Shown here one piece after another: positions 42,268 to 51,821 of a DNA stretch of 64,000 bases. Source of the DNA: Salibacterium halotolerans (lineage in GTDB: Bacteria; Bacillota; Bacilli; Bacillales; Marinococcaceae); NCBI RefSeq assembly GCF_900115625.1, contig NZ_FOXD01000012.1:1-64000 (forward strand). Reading direction: 5' to 3'. Position numbers and translations under genes: made by a program. The notes beneath the pieces were generated by a model. It did no database searches, was not told the origin of the DNA, and saw only the letters and a list, made by a program, of their open reading frames with translations. The number at the start of each line of letters is the position of its first letter. Position 1 is the stretch's first letter.

Positions 42268-43521
42268 CTAAAACTGCTGTTGATTGTTCAGTACCATTTC
42301 TGCCGTCTGCTGCTGTCCTTCACGGTAGAACGTCACCGTAATCGTGTCACCCATTTTCGCTTCTGTATACAGATATCTTCGGAGATCGTGACCGTCGGCA
42401 ATCGGTGTACCGTTCATTGCCGTGATGACATCATAACGCTTGAGGCCTGCTTTTTCCGCCGGCGTTCCGGAAACAATATTGGTGATAAAAATACCGCTCT
42501 CCACTTCCTCCGGCAGCTGCAGGGTTTCCTGCCAATGATAACTTGGAATTTCCGAAAGGGAACGGAGGGTGATACCCATCTGCGGGCGTTCTACTTCCCC
42601 GTTTGCTTCCAAATCTTCAATGACCGGCAGAGCAACCGAAGTTGGAATGGCAAACCCAATCCCTTCCACGGACGACTGCGCGATTTTCATGGAGTTAATC
42701 CCAATCAGCTGCCCTTTGATGTTTACGAGCGCACCGCCGCTGTTCCCGGGGTTAATGGCGGCATCGGTCTGAATCACTTCCGCGTTCCAGTCCGACTGAC
42801 CGTCTCCATTCAAATCCACGGGAATGCTCCGTTCCACGGCACTGATGATGCCGCGGGTTACAGTGCGGGACAATTGTGTACCAAGCGGGTTGCCGATCGC
42901 TATCGCAGGTTCGCCGACATTCAGATTATCTGAATTTCCAAAGGAAACGGCAGTCTCAACCCCTGCTGCATCAATACGCAGAACAGCAAGGTCTGTCAGC
43001 ACATCGGATCCCACAATGTCGGCATCAACGCGGGTATCGTTTGACAGGCTGACTTCCACCTGGCCGGCTCCTTCAATCACGTGATGGTTGGTCACCACAA
43101 AAGCTGTATCTCCTTCTTTTTTGTAAATAACCCCGGAGCCTGTCCCCTGACTGGCGCCGGAGCCATTTTCCTCTTCCCAGAAGTCGGATTGCTGCAGGTT
43201 AAACACGCCGACCACCGCATTGGATACCTGCTCGACCGCTTCTGTCGTATCAGATTGTACTGAAACCTGAAGCTGCTGCTGCTGTGCCTGTGAATCTCTT
43301 TCAACGGATATGTCTTCAGGTCTCTGCTGTGTTTCCTGTTCCTCTACAGCACTGTTTCTGTCTGTACCTGGATAAAGACCAGTTTCATAAAGAAAAGGCA
43401 CCGCAATTAAAACAAGGACCGCTCCAATAATCGCACCGGCGAGCGCGGCCTGTCCGATTCGTTTCCGGTGCCGGTTCCTTCTTTTCGAAGGTCCCGTCAC
43501 ATGATCGTTATCATACCCCAT
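42268..43521 (-). CDS. HtrA-type membrane serine protease
   Basis: This 417-residue protein has a basic cytoplasmic N-terminus, one membrane helix (about 22-45), a trypsin-like domain and one PDZ domain (about 310-410). The triad is His in VVTNHHVIEG, Asp in LTDLAVLRID and Ser in NPGNSGGAL. It degrades or refolds damaged exported proteins. The position after walJ matches B. subtilis htrC (yyxA). The ATG at 43521 is preferred over GTG 43533 because AAAGGTG lies just ahead of it. It is the last gene of the wal operon. Confidence 0.93.
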   Translation of the reverse strand: MGYDNDHVTGPSKRRNRHRKRIGQAALAGAIIGAVLVLIAVPFLYETGLYPGTDRNSAVEEQETQQRPEDISVERDSQAQQQQLQVSVQSDTTEAVEQVSNAVVGVFNLQQSDFWEEENGSGASQGTGSGVIYKKEGDTAFVVTNHHVIEGAGQVEVSLSNDTRVDADIVGSDVLTDLAVLRIDAAGVETAVSFGNSDNLNVGEPAIAIGNPLGTQLSRTVTRGIISAVERSIPVDLNGDGQSDWNAEVIQTDAAINPGNSGGALVNIKGQLIGINSMKIAQSSVEGIGFAIPTSVALPVIEDLEANGEVERPQMGITLRSLSEIPSYHWQETLQLPEEVESGIFITNIVSGTPAEKAGLKRYDVITAMNGTPIADGHDLRRYLYTEAKMGDTITVTFYREGQQQTAEMVLNNQQQF

Positions 43522-43597
43522 ACATGTCGTCACCTTTCATCCATGTTCCGTATTCATCCTTTATCGTTTCCCATTGGTTTGTTTTTAAACATATTTC

Positions 43598-44392
43598 CTA
43601 CAGGGTAACTAGTGGTTTTGCTTCATAAGGATCGGTGTCATAAAGATGAAACGTGTGGCCGACACCACACTCTTCTTCTTCAAGAATCTGCTGGACGGAC
43701 ATGCGGGCCAGTTCTTTCATGTTGTTATCGAGGCTCAAATGGGCCAGATAGACCCGGCTCGTTCTGTCACCGACTACTTCGGTCAGCGCTGCTGCCGCAT
43801 CTTCATTCGAAACATGGCCGGTATCGCCGAGAATACGACGTTTCACATTCCACGGATAACGTCCCATGCGGAGCATGTTCAAGTCATGGTTCGTCTCAAA
43901 CACAAACATATCGGAGTTACGAATCAATCCCTTTGTCTGCTCCGTCACATATCCCATATCCGTTGCCAGAGCGAGTTTCTTCCCTTCGTGATGAAAAACA
44001 AAAAACATCGGATCAGCTGCATCATGAGAGACGGGAAAGGATTCAATATCAAGGTCTCCAAAGGTCTGGACGGCATTTTGTTCAAACACAAACTTCTGAT
44101 CCGATGCAATGGTTCCGATACTGCTTTCCATCGCCTGCCACGTCTTCGGATTGGCATACAGGGGGAGCTGATGTTTCCGGGCCAGTACTCCCGCCCCTTT
44201 AATATGATCCGTATGTTCATGCGTAATAATGATGCCATCAAGTTCCGAAGGACTCCGTGCAATCTGTTCAAATAAACCTTCTATTTTTTTTCCGCTCAGG
44301 CCGGCATCAATTAACAGGCGCTGCCGGCCGGTTTCTACATAAACAGCATTACCAGTACTTCCGCTGGCAAGTACACTGAACGATAGTGCCAT
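43598..44392 (-). CDS. walJ: Metallo-beta-lactamase fold exonuclease WalJ (YycJ)
   Basis: This 264-residue MBL-fold hydrolase has the zinc motif [10 protein letters not shown] (His58, His60, Asp62, His63) and later ligands in [17 protein letters not shown] and LAHLSLDNN. WalJ/YycJ has 5'-3' exonuclease activity linked to mismatch repair in Bacillus and is conserved with the WalRK system. ATG start behind TTGGAGG. It lies 14 nt after walI. Confidence 0.95.
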   Translation of the reverse strand: MALSFSVLASGSTGNAVYVETGRQRLLIDAGLSGKKIEGLFEQIARSPSELDGIIITHEHTDHIKGAGVLARKHQLPLYANPKTWQAMESSIGTIASDQKFVFEQNAVQTFGDLDIESFPVSHDAADPMFFVFHHEGKKLALATDMGYVTEQTKGLIRNSDMFVFETNHDLNMLRMGRYPWNVKRRILGDTGHVSNEDAAAALTEVVGDRTSRVYLAHLSLDNNMKELARMSVQQILEEEECGVGHTFHLYDTDPYEAKPLVTL

Positions 44393-44406
44393 GACATGTC
44401 CTCCAA

Positions 44407-45288
44407 TTACTGCTCCTGATTCCCGCTGTTCTCTTCGTTCTCTCCGTTGTTCTCTCCTCCAGACCCTTCATTTTGATTGGTGTTTCCGGAAGGATTCTCG
44501 ACCGGGCCGCTGTCGTCCGATACTTCCTGAAGCGTTCGAACTGTACCGCCGATCGCGTTCACCAGATACTCGCTTTCCCCATTAACTTCCATTCTGTACA
44601 TCGGCGCCATCACCTGATTGGAACCTTCCGGCGCAAAGAGGCTGTAATACCTCAGTTCCACTTCGTTGACTTCATCATTATTGGAGAGAATATTTTCGGT
44701 TAACAGTCTGTCTATCGCCCCGTACGTAGACAACATATCTTTCTGTTCTCCACCCTCTTCAAACTCCATATAGCTCTGAATGTAACTTTCTATTTCATTG
44801 TCATCATTGAGGAACAGAACGAGCGGGTTCTCATCATAGGTGACGGTTGTTTTATCTTCGTAAACCTGATTTAAAAGGACCTGCCCTTCTTCTTCATTGA
44901 TTTCCTCTATAGCATATTCAGATCCGTTCCAAACCTGCTGGTCGAGAAAATTTTGAATATCGGCTTCCCCGGACACTGCATACGTGTTTTGCAGGGTTAC
45001 TTCCACAAAATTACTATCCAGAGTGCTTACATTCTCTTCTCCGGCCTGACGGCTCACTTCTTCTTCAATATCTATGGATTCACCGACAATGTGGCTGATT
45101 TCGTCCCGTTCTGCCGGCAGGTCATCGGTGACCGTTATATTTTTTGCATTCAGTTCTTCCTCAGTGGAATTCTGCGCCCGCACATTGAGTTCACTCTGGC
45201 TCTGCTGCTCCACCATCTGCTGCAGCAAAAACGTATTTAAAAGCAGGAAGGCTAGAATAAATATGGTTTTCGTACGGCTCCAGTCCAT
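44407..45288 (-). CDS. walI: WalI (YycI), regulator of WalK
   Basis: This 293-residue single-pass membrane protein starts [20 protein letters not shown] (helix about 6-26). A large extracytoplasmic YycI domain and an Asn/Gly/Glu-rich tail (about 265-293) follow; the tail is probably disordered and unusual in composition. WalI and WalH form a complex that controls WalK. The start ATG 45288 lies one base past the walH stop, with GGGGAGGG inside walH. Upstream in-frame codons are not used. Confidence 0.93.
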   Translation of the reverse strand: MDWSRTKTIFILAFLLLNTFLLQQMVEQQSQSELNVRAQNSTEEELNAKNITVTDDLPAERDEISHIVGESIDIEEEVSRQAGEENVSTLDSNFVEVTLQNTYAVSGEADIQNFLDQQVWNGSEYAIEEINEEEGQVLLNQVYEDKTTVTYDENPLVLFLNDDNEIESYIQSYMEFEEGGEQKDMLSTYGAIDRLLTENILSNNDEVNEVELRYYSLFAPEGSNQVMAPMYRMEVNGESEYLVNAIGGTVRTLQEVSDDSGPVENPSGNTNQNEGSGGENNGENEENSGNQEQ

Positions 45289-45289
45289 G

Positions 45290-46621
45290 TTATCCCTCCC
45301 CGGTTGAGCCCGATGTGCTGTCATCCGGATTCACCGGATACCAGGCTCCATCATGTTTAACATACCAGCTCGGTTCAAATCGAAAAACGAGGCTGTCGGT
45401 TTTCTCCAGTTGATACCCCGGCTGAATGTCTTCAATCAAAGAAGGATCAAACTGCTGCTCCACGTATTCAACCACTTCCCTGCCGGATGCAAGTTCGATG
45501 GAACCTCTCGCATCAATCGGAGAATCATCGAGTTTAAACAATGGACGGGAATACTCGGAAACCTGTCCCCCGGATCTCGTAACATTGATGGAAGAAATGT
45601 CCGGACCTCCCGATGTGAAGACCGGCAGTCCTGAAACGATCATCCGGTACGTTGCACTTTGTCCTTCAGACTGCGGCTGCCAGTCATATAACCTGTAATC
45701 ATCGGTCCACCCGCCGCGTGTATTCACAAATCCGAAGGTGGCATTAATCACGTGTCGCTGGCTGGAAGAACTTCCTTCACTGTATACCGGGTTCACGTAC
45801 GTAAAATACGTCCCGTTTTCTTCCACACTTACCATGCGGTTGCCGTCTGTGAATGAAGCCTCTCCATTTTCACGGCGGTACTGTTCCACATACTCCGCAT
45901 CACTGAACAATAAATTTAAAAACTGATTGTAATCAATGTCGGTCGATGTATCGGACAATGTGCTGTATTCCACGGAGTTTTCCGGAAGATACAGTACTTC
46001 AAGCGGAGAAGACGAACTGCCTGGCTCATATGGAAAAACAGGTTTATACTGATCCATCTGAAGAATATAATTTTCCCGGAACGAGGACAGACTGAAGGTT
46101 GTTTCCCCTTCCAGTACAAAAGATTCCTCGTTGGAGGCAAAGGTGACCAGCAGGTTCTCCGAATCTCCTCCCTGATCCCTCAGAATCATGCGGTCTATGG
46201 AATCGATGGGAAGATCCGGATCCTCTTCTTCGAACTGAAACATCTGCTCTAGAATTTCATCGGGGACAGACACAGGAAAGATGATCTCTGCTGTACGGGG
46301 TGCTGCATACAGATTCTCCCTCGATACGTCCTGACGCAGGGTTATATTCTGAAACTGCGAATCCAGCAGTTCATCGTAAAAACGGGAAAAAAGACCATTC
46401 GTTCCATTTAACGCGGTATATGTGCCGTCCTCATGAAAAACCAGCTGGGAAGGTTCTACCACATCATTCAGACTCCGCTCCTCGCCGATCTTTTCATTCG
46501 AGGTCGTGGCCGATTCATTAAGAGGAGCAAAATTGGCTTGAAATGTCCAAAGCTGCCACGTCAAAAACACACTGAATATCACTAATAAAGCAAGAGCACC
46601 TGATTTTATCCGCTCTTTCAT
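45290..46621 (-). CDS. walH: WalH (YycH), regulator of WalK
   Basis: This 443-residue protein has one N-terminal helix (MKERIKSGALALLVIFSVFL) and a YycH extracytoplasmic domain of three subdomains. Conserved segments include FDPSLIEDIQPGYQLEKTDS and EPSWYVKHDGAWYPV near the C-terminus. The ATG at 46621 overlaps the walK stop by four bases (ATGA), which fixes the start. It works with WalI to modulate WalK kinase activity. Confidence 0.93.
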   Translation of the reverse strand: MKERIKSGALALLVIFSVFLTWQLWTFQANFAPLNESATTSNEKIGEERSLNDVVEPSQLVFHEDGTYTALNGTNGLFSRFYDELLDSQFQNITLRQDVSRENLYAAPRTAEIIFPVSVPDEILEQMFQFEEEDPDLPIDSIDRMILRDQGGDSENLLVTFASNEESFVLEGETTFSLSSFRENYILQMDQYKPVFPYEPGSSSSPLEVLYLPENSVEYSTLSDTSTDIDYNQFLNLLFSDAEYVEQYRRENGEASFTDGNRMVSVEENGTYFTYVNPVYSEGSSSSQRHVINATFGFVNTRGGWTDDYRLYDWQPQSEGQSATYRMIVSGLPVFTSGGPDISSINVTRSGGQVSEYSRPLFKLDDSPIDARGSIELASGREVVEYVEQQFDPSLIEDIQPGYQLEKTDSLVFRFEPSWYVKHDGAWYPVNPDDSTSGSTGEG

Positions 46622-48441
46622 TCTATAACCCCTTCTTTTTCCAGTGCCGAATAAGGAAGTGTCACCGCAACCGTTGTCCCTTGCTGCCACTCACTGTCGA
46701 TAGAAATAAAGCCTTGATGGGATTCTATTAATTCTTTGGCAATCGCAAGTCCGAGTCCGGTTCCGCCCAGATTACGGGCTCTTGCCTTATCCACCCGGTA
46801 AAACCGGTCAAATACTTTCGGCTGGCTTTCTTTTGGAATCCCTACACCCTCATCCGTAATTTCTACGTTAACCGTTCGAGGTCCCGGCGTCACTTTAACC
46901 TTAATGGTTCCCCCGTCCGGTGAATATTTCACCGCGTTGGAAACAATATTGTCGAATACCTGCATCACTTTGTCTTTATCAATATCAACATATAACGGAT
47001 GGTCCGGAATCATCTTGGAGAAATGAAGGTTCCTGTCCTTTGTAATCATTTCAAACCGTTCCGTCATCTGTTGCAGGAGTTCCACGAGATCCTCCGTTTC
47101 AAAAGTAAGGGTCAGGTCATCGCTGTCCATTTTAGAAAGCTGCAGCAGGTCGTTCACAAGCCGTATCATTCGCTCTGTCTCATTTTGGGTAACCTGCAGA
47201 AAACGCGGTCCAAGGTTCTCATCTTCCATGGCCCCGTCTTCCAGAGCTTCCAGGTAGCTTCTCATTGTCGTAAGCGGCGTTCGGAGCTCGTGCGACACAT
47301 TGGCTACAAATTCACGGCGTTCCCGTTCCAGTGTTTCTTTTTCGGTTACATCATGAAGAACGGTAATCAGTCCATTGACCGGACCTTCTTCATTTCGGAT
47401 GACAGAGAAATTCGCTTCGAGCAGACGTGCCTCGTCCTCATCACTGAAATCCAGTAAAATCGAATCGGCATAGTCATACAAGTCACTGGGTGCCACCGTT
47501 TCCGACAGGTGCAGCAGCTCCGGAAGCGACGCTCCCATCACATGACGGCTGTCTACATGGAGAAGCTGTTCCGCCCGCCTGTTCATCAGAATGATACGCC
47601 CGAGTTCATCTGTTGCAATGACACCATCGGTCATATGGGTCAGGACGGAACTGAGTTTTTTCCGTTCCCCTTCCGTTGTGGAGTGGGCTTCTTTCAGATT
47701 CAGTGTCAGGGAGTTAAACGATTCGGCCAGCTGTCCAATTTCATCCTGACCGTACACGCGCACCCGTCTCGAAAAATCTCCATCCATCATCACTCTGGCC
47801 TGTCTGCGCATATCCACAATGGGCCTCGTAATTGTCTGTGAGAGCAGTATCCCGAGAAGCGCCGTCAATCCGAGCGCAATAATGGTTCCGTTAACGAAGA
47901 TGGAATTGATCTCGTTCATTTCCTGGTATATGTTTTCCATGCTTGCTTCGATGTAAATCGCTCCGATGATTTCGCCGTTTTGTTCAATCGGCTTGGCGAC
48001 AACCCGGAGCCGTTCTCCGTCCTGGGTCCGTACTACCTGATTGGCCGGGGAACCAATTAAAGCCCGCTCCACTCTGACCCTTGTGCTCTGCTGTCCGACC
48101 AGATTCTGATCGTTCCATTCCGATGTCCCGAGAATCTGCTGGTTCGGACCAATAATCTGCGCTTCAATCCCTTCCACCGAGAAAAATTCCTGGAGAAGGT
48201 TGGCGATATCCTCCTCGAGCGGTTCTTCTTCTTCATCCCGATTTCGCGTGAGCTCTTCCTGTACGTTATACTCCAGCAGATCCGCGCGTTCCCGGATCAT
48301 TTCCTTATGGTTTTCTTCCAGCTGCGCTTGCAGTTCCCCTGTGAAATAAACACCTATCACCTGCACGGCAATAAAAATAAGCAGCATGAAAATGGTGATT
48401 AACTTAAAGTGGATAGACTGAAACATTCCCCCGAGTTTCAT
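46618..48441 (-). CDS. walK: Sensor histidine kinase WalK (YycG)
   Basis: This 607-residue kinase has helix 1 at about 12-34, an extracytoplasmic Cache/PAS domain, and helix 2 at about 183-205. A HAMP domain (TITRPIVDMRRQARVMMDGD), a cytoplasmic PAS domain (about 265-370), a HisKA domain with the phospho-acceptor near residue 384 (VSHELRTPL) and an HATPase domain ending near 600 follow. It phosphorylates WalR to control autolysins and cell-wall growth and is usually essential. GTG 48447 overlaps the walR stop, but ATG 48441 with AGGAG eight bases upstream fits homologues better. Confidence 0.96.
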   Translation of the reverse strand: MKLGGMFQSIHFKLITIFMLLIFIAVQVIGVYFTGELQAQLEENHKEMIRERADLLEYNVQEELTRNRDEEEEPLEEDIANLLQEFFSVEGIEAQIIGPNQQILGTSEWNDQNLVGQQSTRVRVERALIGSPANQVVRTQDGERLRVVAKPIEQNGEIIGAIYIEASMENIYQEMNEINSIFVNGTIIALGLTALLGILLSQTITRPIVDMRRQARVMMDGDFSRRVRVYGQDEIGQLAESFNSLTLNLKEAHSTTEGERKKLSSVLTHMTDGVIATDELGRIILMNRRAEQLLHVDSRHVMGASLPELLHLSETVAPSDLYDYADSILLDFSDEDEARLLEANFSVIRNEEGPVNGLITVLHDVTEKETLERERREFVANVSHELRTPLTTMRSYLEALEDGAMEDENLGPRFLQVTQNETERMIRLVNDLLQLSKMDSDDLTLTFETEDLVELLQQMTERFEMITKDRNLHFSKMIPDHPLYVDIDKDKVMQVFDNIVSNAVKYSPDGGTIKVKVTPGPRTVNVEITDEGVGIPKESQPKVFDRFYRVDKARARNLGGTGLGLAIAKELIESHQGFISIDSEWQQGTTVAVTLPYSALEKEGVIE

Positions 48442-48443
48442 GC

Positions 48444-49151
48444 TCACTTCTCCTGTTCAGGGTGTTTCACATAATATCCTACACCACGTCTTGTCACAAT
48501 CCACATCGGATAGCTTGGATTATCTTCTACTTTTTCGCGCAGGCGGCGCACGGTTACATCCACCGTCCGGACGTCTCCGAAGTAATCATATCCCCAGACC
48601 GCCTGAAGGAGATGTTCTCTTGTCATGACCTGTCCTATGTGTCTGGCCAGATAATGAATTAGTTCAAATTCCCGGTGTGTTAAATCGACGGGTTCTCCCC
48701 GTTTCGACACGAGATACGCATCGGGATCGACGGTTAAACCGCCGACTTCAATCAGTTTCTGTTTTGACGATGTTTCTTCCGGCACCGTCTGCAGACGGCG
48801 GAGATTCGCTTTCACCCGCGCCAGCAGTTCGCGGTTGCTGAAAGGCTTGGTTACATAATCATCGGCACCAAGTTCCAATCCGAGTACTTTATCAATTTCA
48901 GCATCTTTGGCCGTCAGCATAATAATCGGCATATCAAAGTATTTACGGATTTCCCGGCACACTTCCATTCCATCTTTATGAGGAAGCATGATATCAAGAA
49001 GCACAAGATCCGGCACAAATTCATGAACTTTCTCCAGCGCTTCATTCCCATCGTAGGCGACTTCGACTTCAAACCCCTCTTTTTTCAGGTTAAAGTCGAG
49101 AATGTCGGCGATCGGCTGTTCATCATCGACGACCAGTATTTTTTCATCCAT
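48444..49151 (-). CDS. walR: Response regulator WalR (YycF)
   Basis: This 235-residue OmpR-type regulator has a receiver domain (phospho-acceptor Asp53 in [12 protein letters not shown], Lys at TKPF) and a winged-helix output domain. The recognition segment is [23 protein letters not shown] 49151 is chosen because the family begins MD[EK]KILVVDDE and ACGGAG stands ten bases upstream. It is first in the walRKHIJ-htrA operon, with every junction overlapping or tightly spaced. Confidence 0.97.
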   Translation of the reverse strand: MDEKILVVDDEQPIADILDFNLKKEGFEVEVAYDGNEALEKVHEFVPDLVLLDIMLPHKDGMEVCREIRKYFDMPIIMLTAKDAEIDKVLGLELGADDYVTKPFSNRELLARVKANLRRLQTVPEETSSKQKLIEVGGLTVDPDAYLVSKRGEPVDLTHREFELIHYLARHIGQVMTREHLLQAVWGYDYFGDVRTVDVTVRRLREKVEDNPSYPMWIVTRRGVGYYVKHPEQEK

Positions 49152-49317
49152 TTCCATTCGCTCCGTTTCCTGCATGAATTCCGTCCTGTATCGTGCCTTC
49201 CTCCTTGACGAAAAGGCGGACAGCTTGTCTGTTTCTCATCTACCTATTATTGTAACACAGCGTGTAACATTGGGTTTATCATGGTTTGAATCTCTTTTTC
49301 ACGTTTTGTTCTATCAA

Positions 49318-49347
49318 AAAACGTCTGGGCTGTATGCCAGACGTTCG
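49318..49347 (-). terminator. Terminator of the tRNA cluster
   Basis: AACGTCTGG pairs with CCAGACGTT, and the minus strand continues TTTTTTG, just beyond tRNA-Phe. Confidence 0.8.
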
Positions 49348-49367
49348 GGGTCATTATTTGGAATGAA

Positions 49368-49443
49368 TGGTGGCTCGAGACGGAATCGAACCGCCGACAC
49401 GAGGATTTTCAGTCCACTGCTCTACCGACTGAGCTATCGAGCC
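49368..49443 (-). tRNA. tRNA-Phe (GAA)
   Basis: The 76-nt cloverleaf on the minus strand begins GGCTCGATAGCTCAG and has anticodon loop CTGAAAA with GAA. The T-arm is GGTTCGATTCC, the acceptor stems pair, and CCA is encoded. Confidence 0.97.
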
Positions 49444-49484
49444 TTTTTGGTGCCTTTCTGATTAAAGACAAAAAAGTAAGTAAA

Positions 49485-49560
49485 TGGCGGGCCTGACGGG
49501 AATCGAACCCGCGATCTCCTGCGTGACAGGCAGGCATGTTAACCGCTACACCACAGGCCC
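49485..49560 (-). tRNA. tRNA-Asp (GTC)
   Basis: The 76-nt minus-strand cloverleaf begins GGGCCTGTGGTGTAG. The anticodon loop CTGTCAC gives GTC, the T-arm is GGTTCGATTCC, and CCA is encoded. Confidence 0.97.
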
Positions 49561-49577
49561 TTTTTTGAAAGAATAAA

Positions 49578-49888
49578 CGGCGAATCTCTGCGTCAGCTGC
49601 GTTCGCATCGTCAGGTCACGTACAGTTGTACGTTCCCTCCTCTACTCTCTTGCTTCCTTGACCTTCTTGTTTCTTCTTTCAAAAAGGTAAAGCGAGGCGG
49701 ATCTTTGCGTCAACTACGTTCGTGTCGTCAGGTCACGTACTGGAGTACGCTCCCTCCTTCACTCTCTTGTTTCCTCGACCTTCTTGCTTCTTCTTTCCAA
49801 AAGCAAGGAGGCAAATCTCTGCGTCAACTGCGTTCGTGTCGTCAGGTCACGTACGGTTGTACGTTCCCTCCTCTACTCTTTTGTTACG
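49578..49888. repeat. Three tandem ~115-bp repeats inside the tRNA cluster
   Basis: The segment ATCTCTGCGTCA...GTTCG...TCGTCAGGTCACGTAC...GTACG-TCCCTCC begins at 49584, 49701 and 49815, a period of 117 and 114 nt. Copies are about 85-90% alike by eye. They separate tRNA-Asp from tRNA-Glu. The GTAC..GTAC core forms a small palindrome in each copy. They are not coding. Confidence 0.88.
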
Positions 49889-49902
49889 ATGAAAAAAGAA
49901 AA

Positions 49903-49977
49903 TGGTGACCCGTACGGGATTCGAACCCGTGTTACCGCCGTGAAAGGGCGGTGTCTTAACCACTTGACCAACGGGCC
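49903..49977 (-). tRNA. tRNA-Glu (TTC)
   Basis: The 75-nt minus-strand cloverleaf begins GGCCCGTTGGTCAAG. The anticodon loop CTTTCAC gives TTC, and CCA is encoded. Confidence 0.97.
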
Positions 49978-50002
49978 GCATGAAGAAAACAATGATTTAA
50001 AA

Positions 50003-50078
50003 TGGTGAGCCATGGAGGATTCGAACCTCCGACCCTCTGATTAAAAGTCAGATGCTCTGCCAACTGAGCTAATGGCTC
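50003..50078 (-). tRNA. tRNA-Lys (TTT)
   Basis: The 76-nt minus-strand cloverleaf begins GAGCCATTAGCTCAG. The anticodon loop CTTTTAA gives TTT, the T-arm is GGTTCGAATCC, and CCA is encoded. It is the promoter-proximal member of the cluster. Confidence 0.97.
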
Positions 50079-50208
50079 CCGTTTGTTGGTTCATCGTTTT
50101 CAGCGACAGAATTAATAGTACCATGCCGATTTTTGATTTTCAACCGATTTTTTTAAAGAAATTATTCATACGAAAAAAACCTTCTGCATCCGGGGATGTC
50201 CAGGAGTA

Positions 50209-50252
50209 AATGCCCCCTGCTTTTCTTCCTGATGAAAAAAAGCGGGGGCACT
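50209..50252 (-). terminator. Terminator of purA
   Basis: TGCCCC..GCTTTT pairs with AAAAAAGCGGGGGCA across a 12-nt loop, 10 nt past the purA stop. It isolates purA from the tRNA cluster. Confidence 0.8.
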
Positions 50253-50261
50253 TATTACCAT

Positions 50262-51551
50262 TTATATCCCCCATACCCCGCGTACCATGTTCGTCTGGCT
50301 GCGGTCCGGGCCGACAGAGAAGATACTGAGCGGAATATTGGTTAACTGCGACAAGCGCTCCAAATAGTGGCGGGCATTTTCCGGAAGATCACCAAGGGTT
50401 TTTGCACCGGTAATATTCTCCGACCATCCCGGCATTTCCTCGTATACGGGTTCACATTCGGCCAATATTTTCAGATTAGCCGGGAATTCTTCTATAATTT
50501 CGCCTTTGTACTTATAGGCGGTGCAGATTTTCACCGTTTCGATTCCGGTCAGTACATCGAGCGAATTCAATGAGAGATCAGTGATGCCGCTGACACGGCG
50601 GGCATGACGGACAACGACACTGTCAAACCAGCCTACCCGGCGTGGTCTTCCTGTAGTGGTGCCGTATTCATTCCCAATTTCCCGGATTTGTTCTCCAACT
50701 TCATCGGTAAGTTCTGTAGGAAATGGTCCGTCCCCGACTCTGGTCGTGTATGCTTTGGATACACCAACCACATGGTGAATCTTCGAAGGACCGATGCCGG
50801 ATCCTATCGTAACGCCGCCGGCGATCGGGTTCGAGGATGTTACGTAAGGGTAGGTACCCTGGTCAATATCCAGCATAACACCCTGCGCCCCTTCAAATAA
50901 TACCCGGCGGCCGTCATCCACCGCATCATTGAGAACAACCGACGTATCACGGACGTAATCGGCAAAGAACTGTCCGTAATTATAATACTCTTCCAATATG
51001 TCACTGATTTGAAAACCTTCTGTTTCATGAATCTTCTCAAGCAGGCGATTTTTTTCTTTTAAATTCCGTTCAAGTTTTTCTTCGAACTCTTCTTTATCCA
51101 GCAGATCGGAAATACGAATCCCCGTTCTAGCGGCTTTATCCATATAAGCAGGACCAATGCCTTTGCGGGTGGTCCCGATTTTATTGCTCCCTTTGCTTTC
51201 TTCTTCCATCGCGTCAAGTTTGACGTGGTAAGGGAGAATGACATGTGCCCTGTTGCTGATGCGGAGATTGCTGGTATCCACACCGCGGTTGTGTAAATAT
51301 TTCAGTTCCTCGACCAACGCCTTTGGGTCAATGACCATGCCGTTTCCGATCACACATATTTTGTTATCATAAAAGATTCCGGATGGAATGACATGCAGTT
51401 TGTAGGTTTCTCCACCGAAAACGATGGTATGACCGGCATTGTTTCCGCCTTGATATCTGGCAACCACTTCTGCATTTTCCGAAAGAAAGTCTGTGATTTT
51501 TCCTTTGCCTTCATCTCCCCACTGTGTTCCTACGATTACGATTGATGACAA
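50262..51551 (-). CDS. purA: Adenylosuccinate synthetase
   Basis: This 429-residue enzyme couples IMP, aspartate and GTP in the first committed step to AMP. Signatures are [19 protein letters not shown] (GTP loop), [36 protein letters not shown] and [11 protein letters not shown]. The start is TTG 51551 (SSIVIVG), six bases after GGAGGTG; GTG 51560 lies within that ribosome site. It is a single gene between the helicase and tRNA genes. PurR-like boxes upstream suggest purine control. Confidence 0.97.
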   Translation of the reverse strand: MSSIVIVGTQWGDEGKGKITDFLSENAEVVARYQGGNNAGHTIVFGGETYKLHVIPSGIFYDNKICVIGNGMVIDPKALVEELKYLHNRGVDTSNLRISNRAHVILPYHVKLDAMEEESKGSNKIGTTRKGIGPAYMDKAARTGIRISDLLDKEEFEEKLERNLKEKNRLLEKIHETEGFQISDILEEYYNYGQFFADYVRDTSVVLNDAVDDGRRVLFEGAQGVMLDIDQGTYPYVTSSNPIAGGVTIGSGIGPSKIHHVVGVSKAYTTRVGDGPFPTELTDEVGEQIREIGNEYGTTTGRPRRVGWFDSVVVRHARRVSGITDLSLNSLDVLTGIETVKICTAYKYKGEIIEEFPANLKILAECEPVYEEMPGWSENITGAKTLGDLPENARHYLERLSQLTNIPLSIFSVGPDRSQTNMVRGVWGI

Positions 51552-51659
51552 ACTGTCCACCTCCGCACCTGCTCCCAGGCTGCTGTATTTTTTCTATGTA
51601 AAAGCCACAGGCTGAAAACCCTCACATAGTGTATCAATCCCATCCCAAAAAGTCAATAA

Positions 51660-51703
51660 AACACGAACATTTATAAGGTGTATTACTTTTTACGTTCGTA
51701 ATA
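51660..51703. promoter_or_regulatory. Candidate PurR boxes upstream of purA
   Basis: ACACGAACATTT (51661) and its inverted partner ACGTTCGTAATAAT (51692) carry CGAAC/GTTCG cores 25 bp apart. This is close to the 22-23 bp of the paired PurBoxes in B. subtilis. Confidence 0.45.
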
Positions 51704-51789
51704 ATAATTTGTTGTTCAGGCTGTTTATCGAAAAGAATGAAAAACGCGGGAGCTTACCGAATGATAACCTTGCCGACTTTTTTCATAAA

Positions 51790-51820
51790 AAAACCAAGGT
51801 GCTCTTTCACCTTGGCTTTC
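51790..51820 (-). terminator. Terminator of the replicative helicase gene
   Basis: AACCAAGGTG pairs with CACCTTGGCTT; the minus strand runs into TTTTTTTATG. It lies just past the helicase stop codon. Confidence 0.8.
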
Positions 51821-51821
51821 T

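Noticed and set aside
49705-49908. 67-codon frame in the tRNA cluster
   Set aside because: It is a translation of the 115-bp tandem repeats, not a gene.
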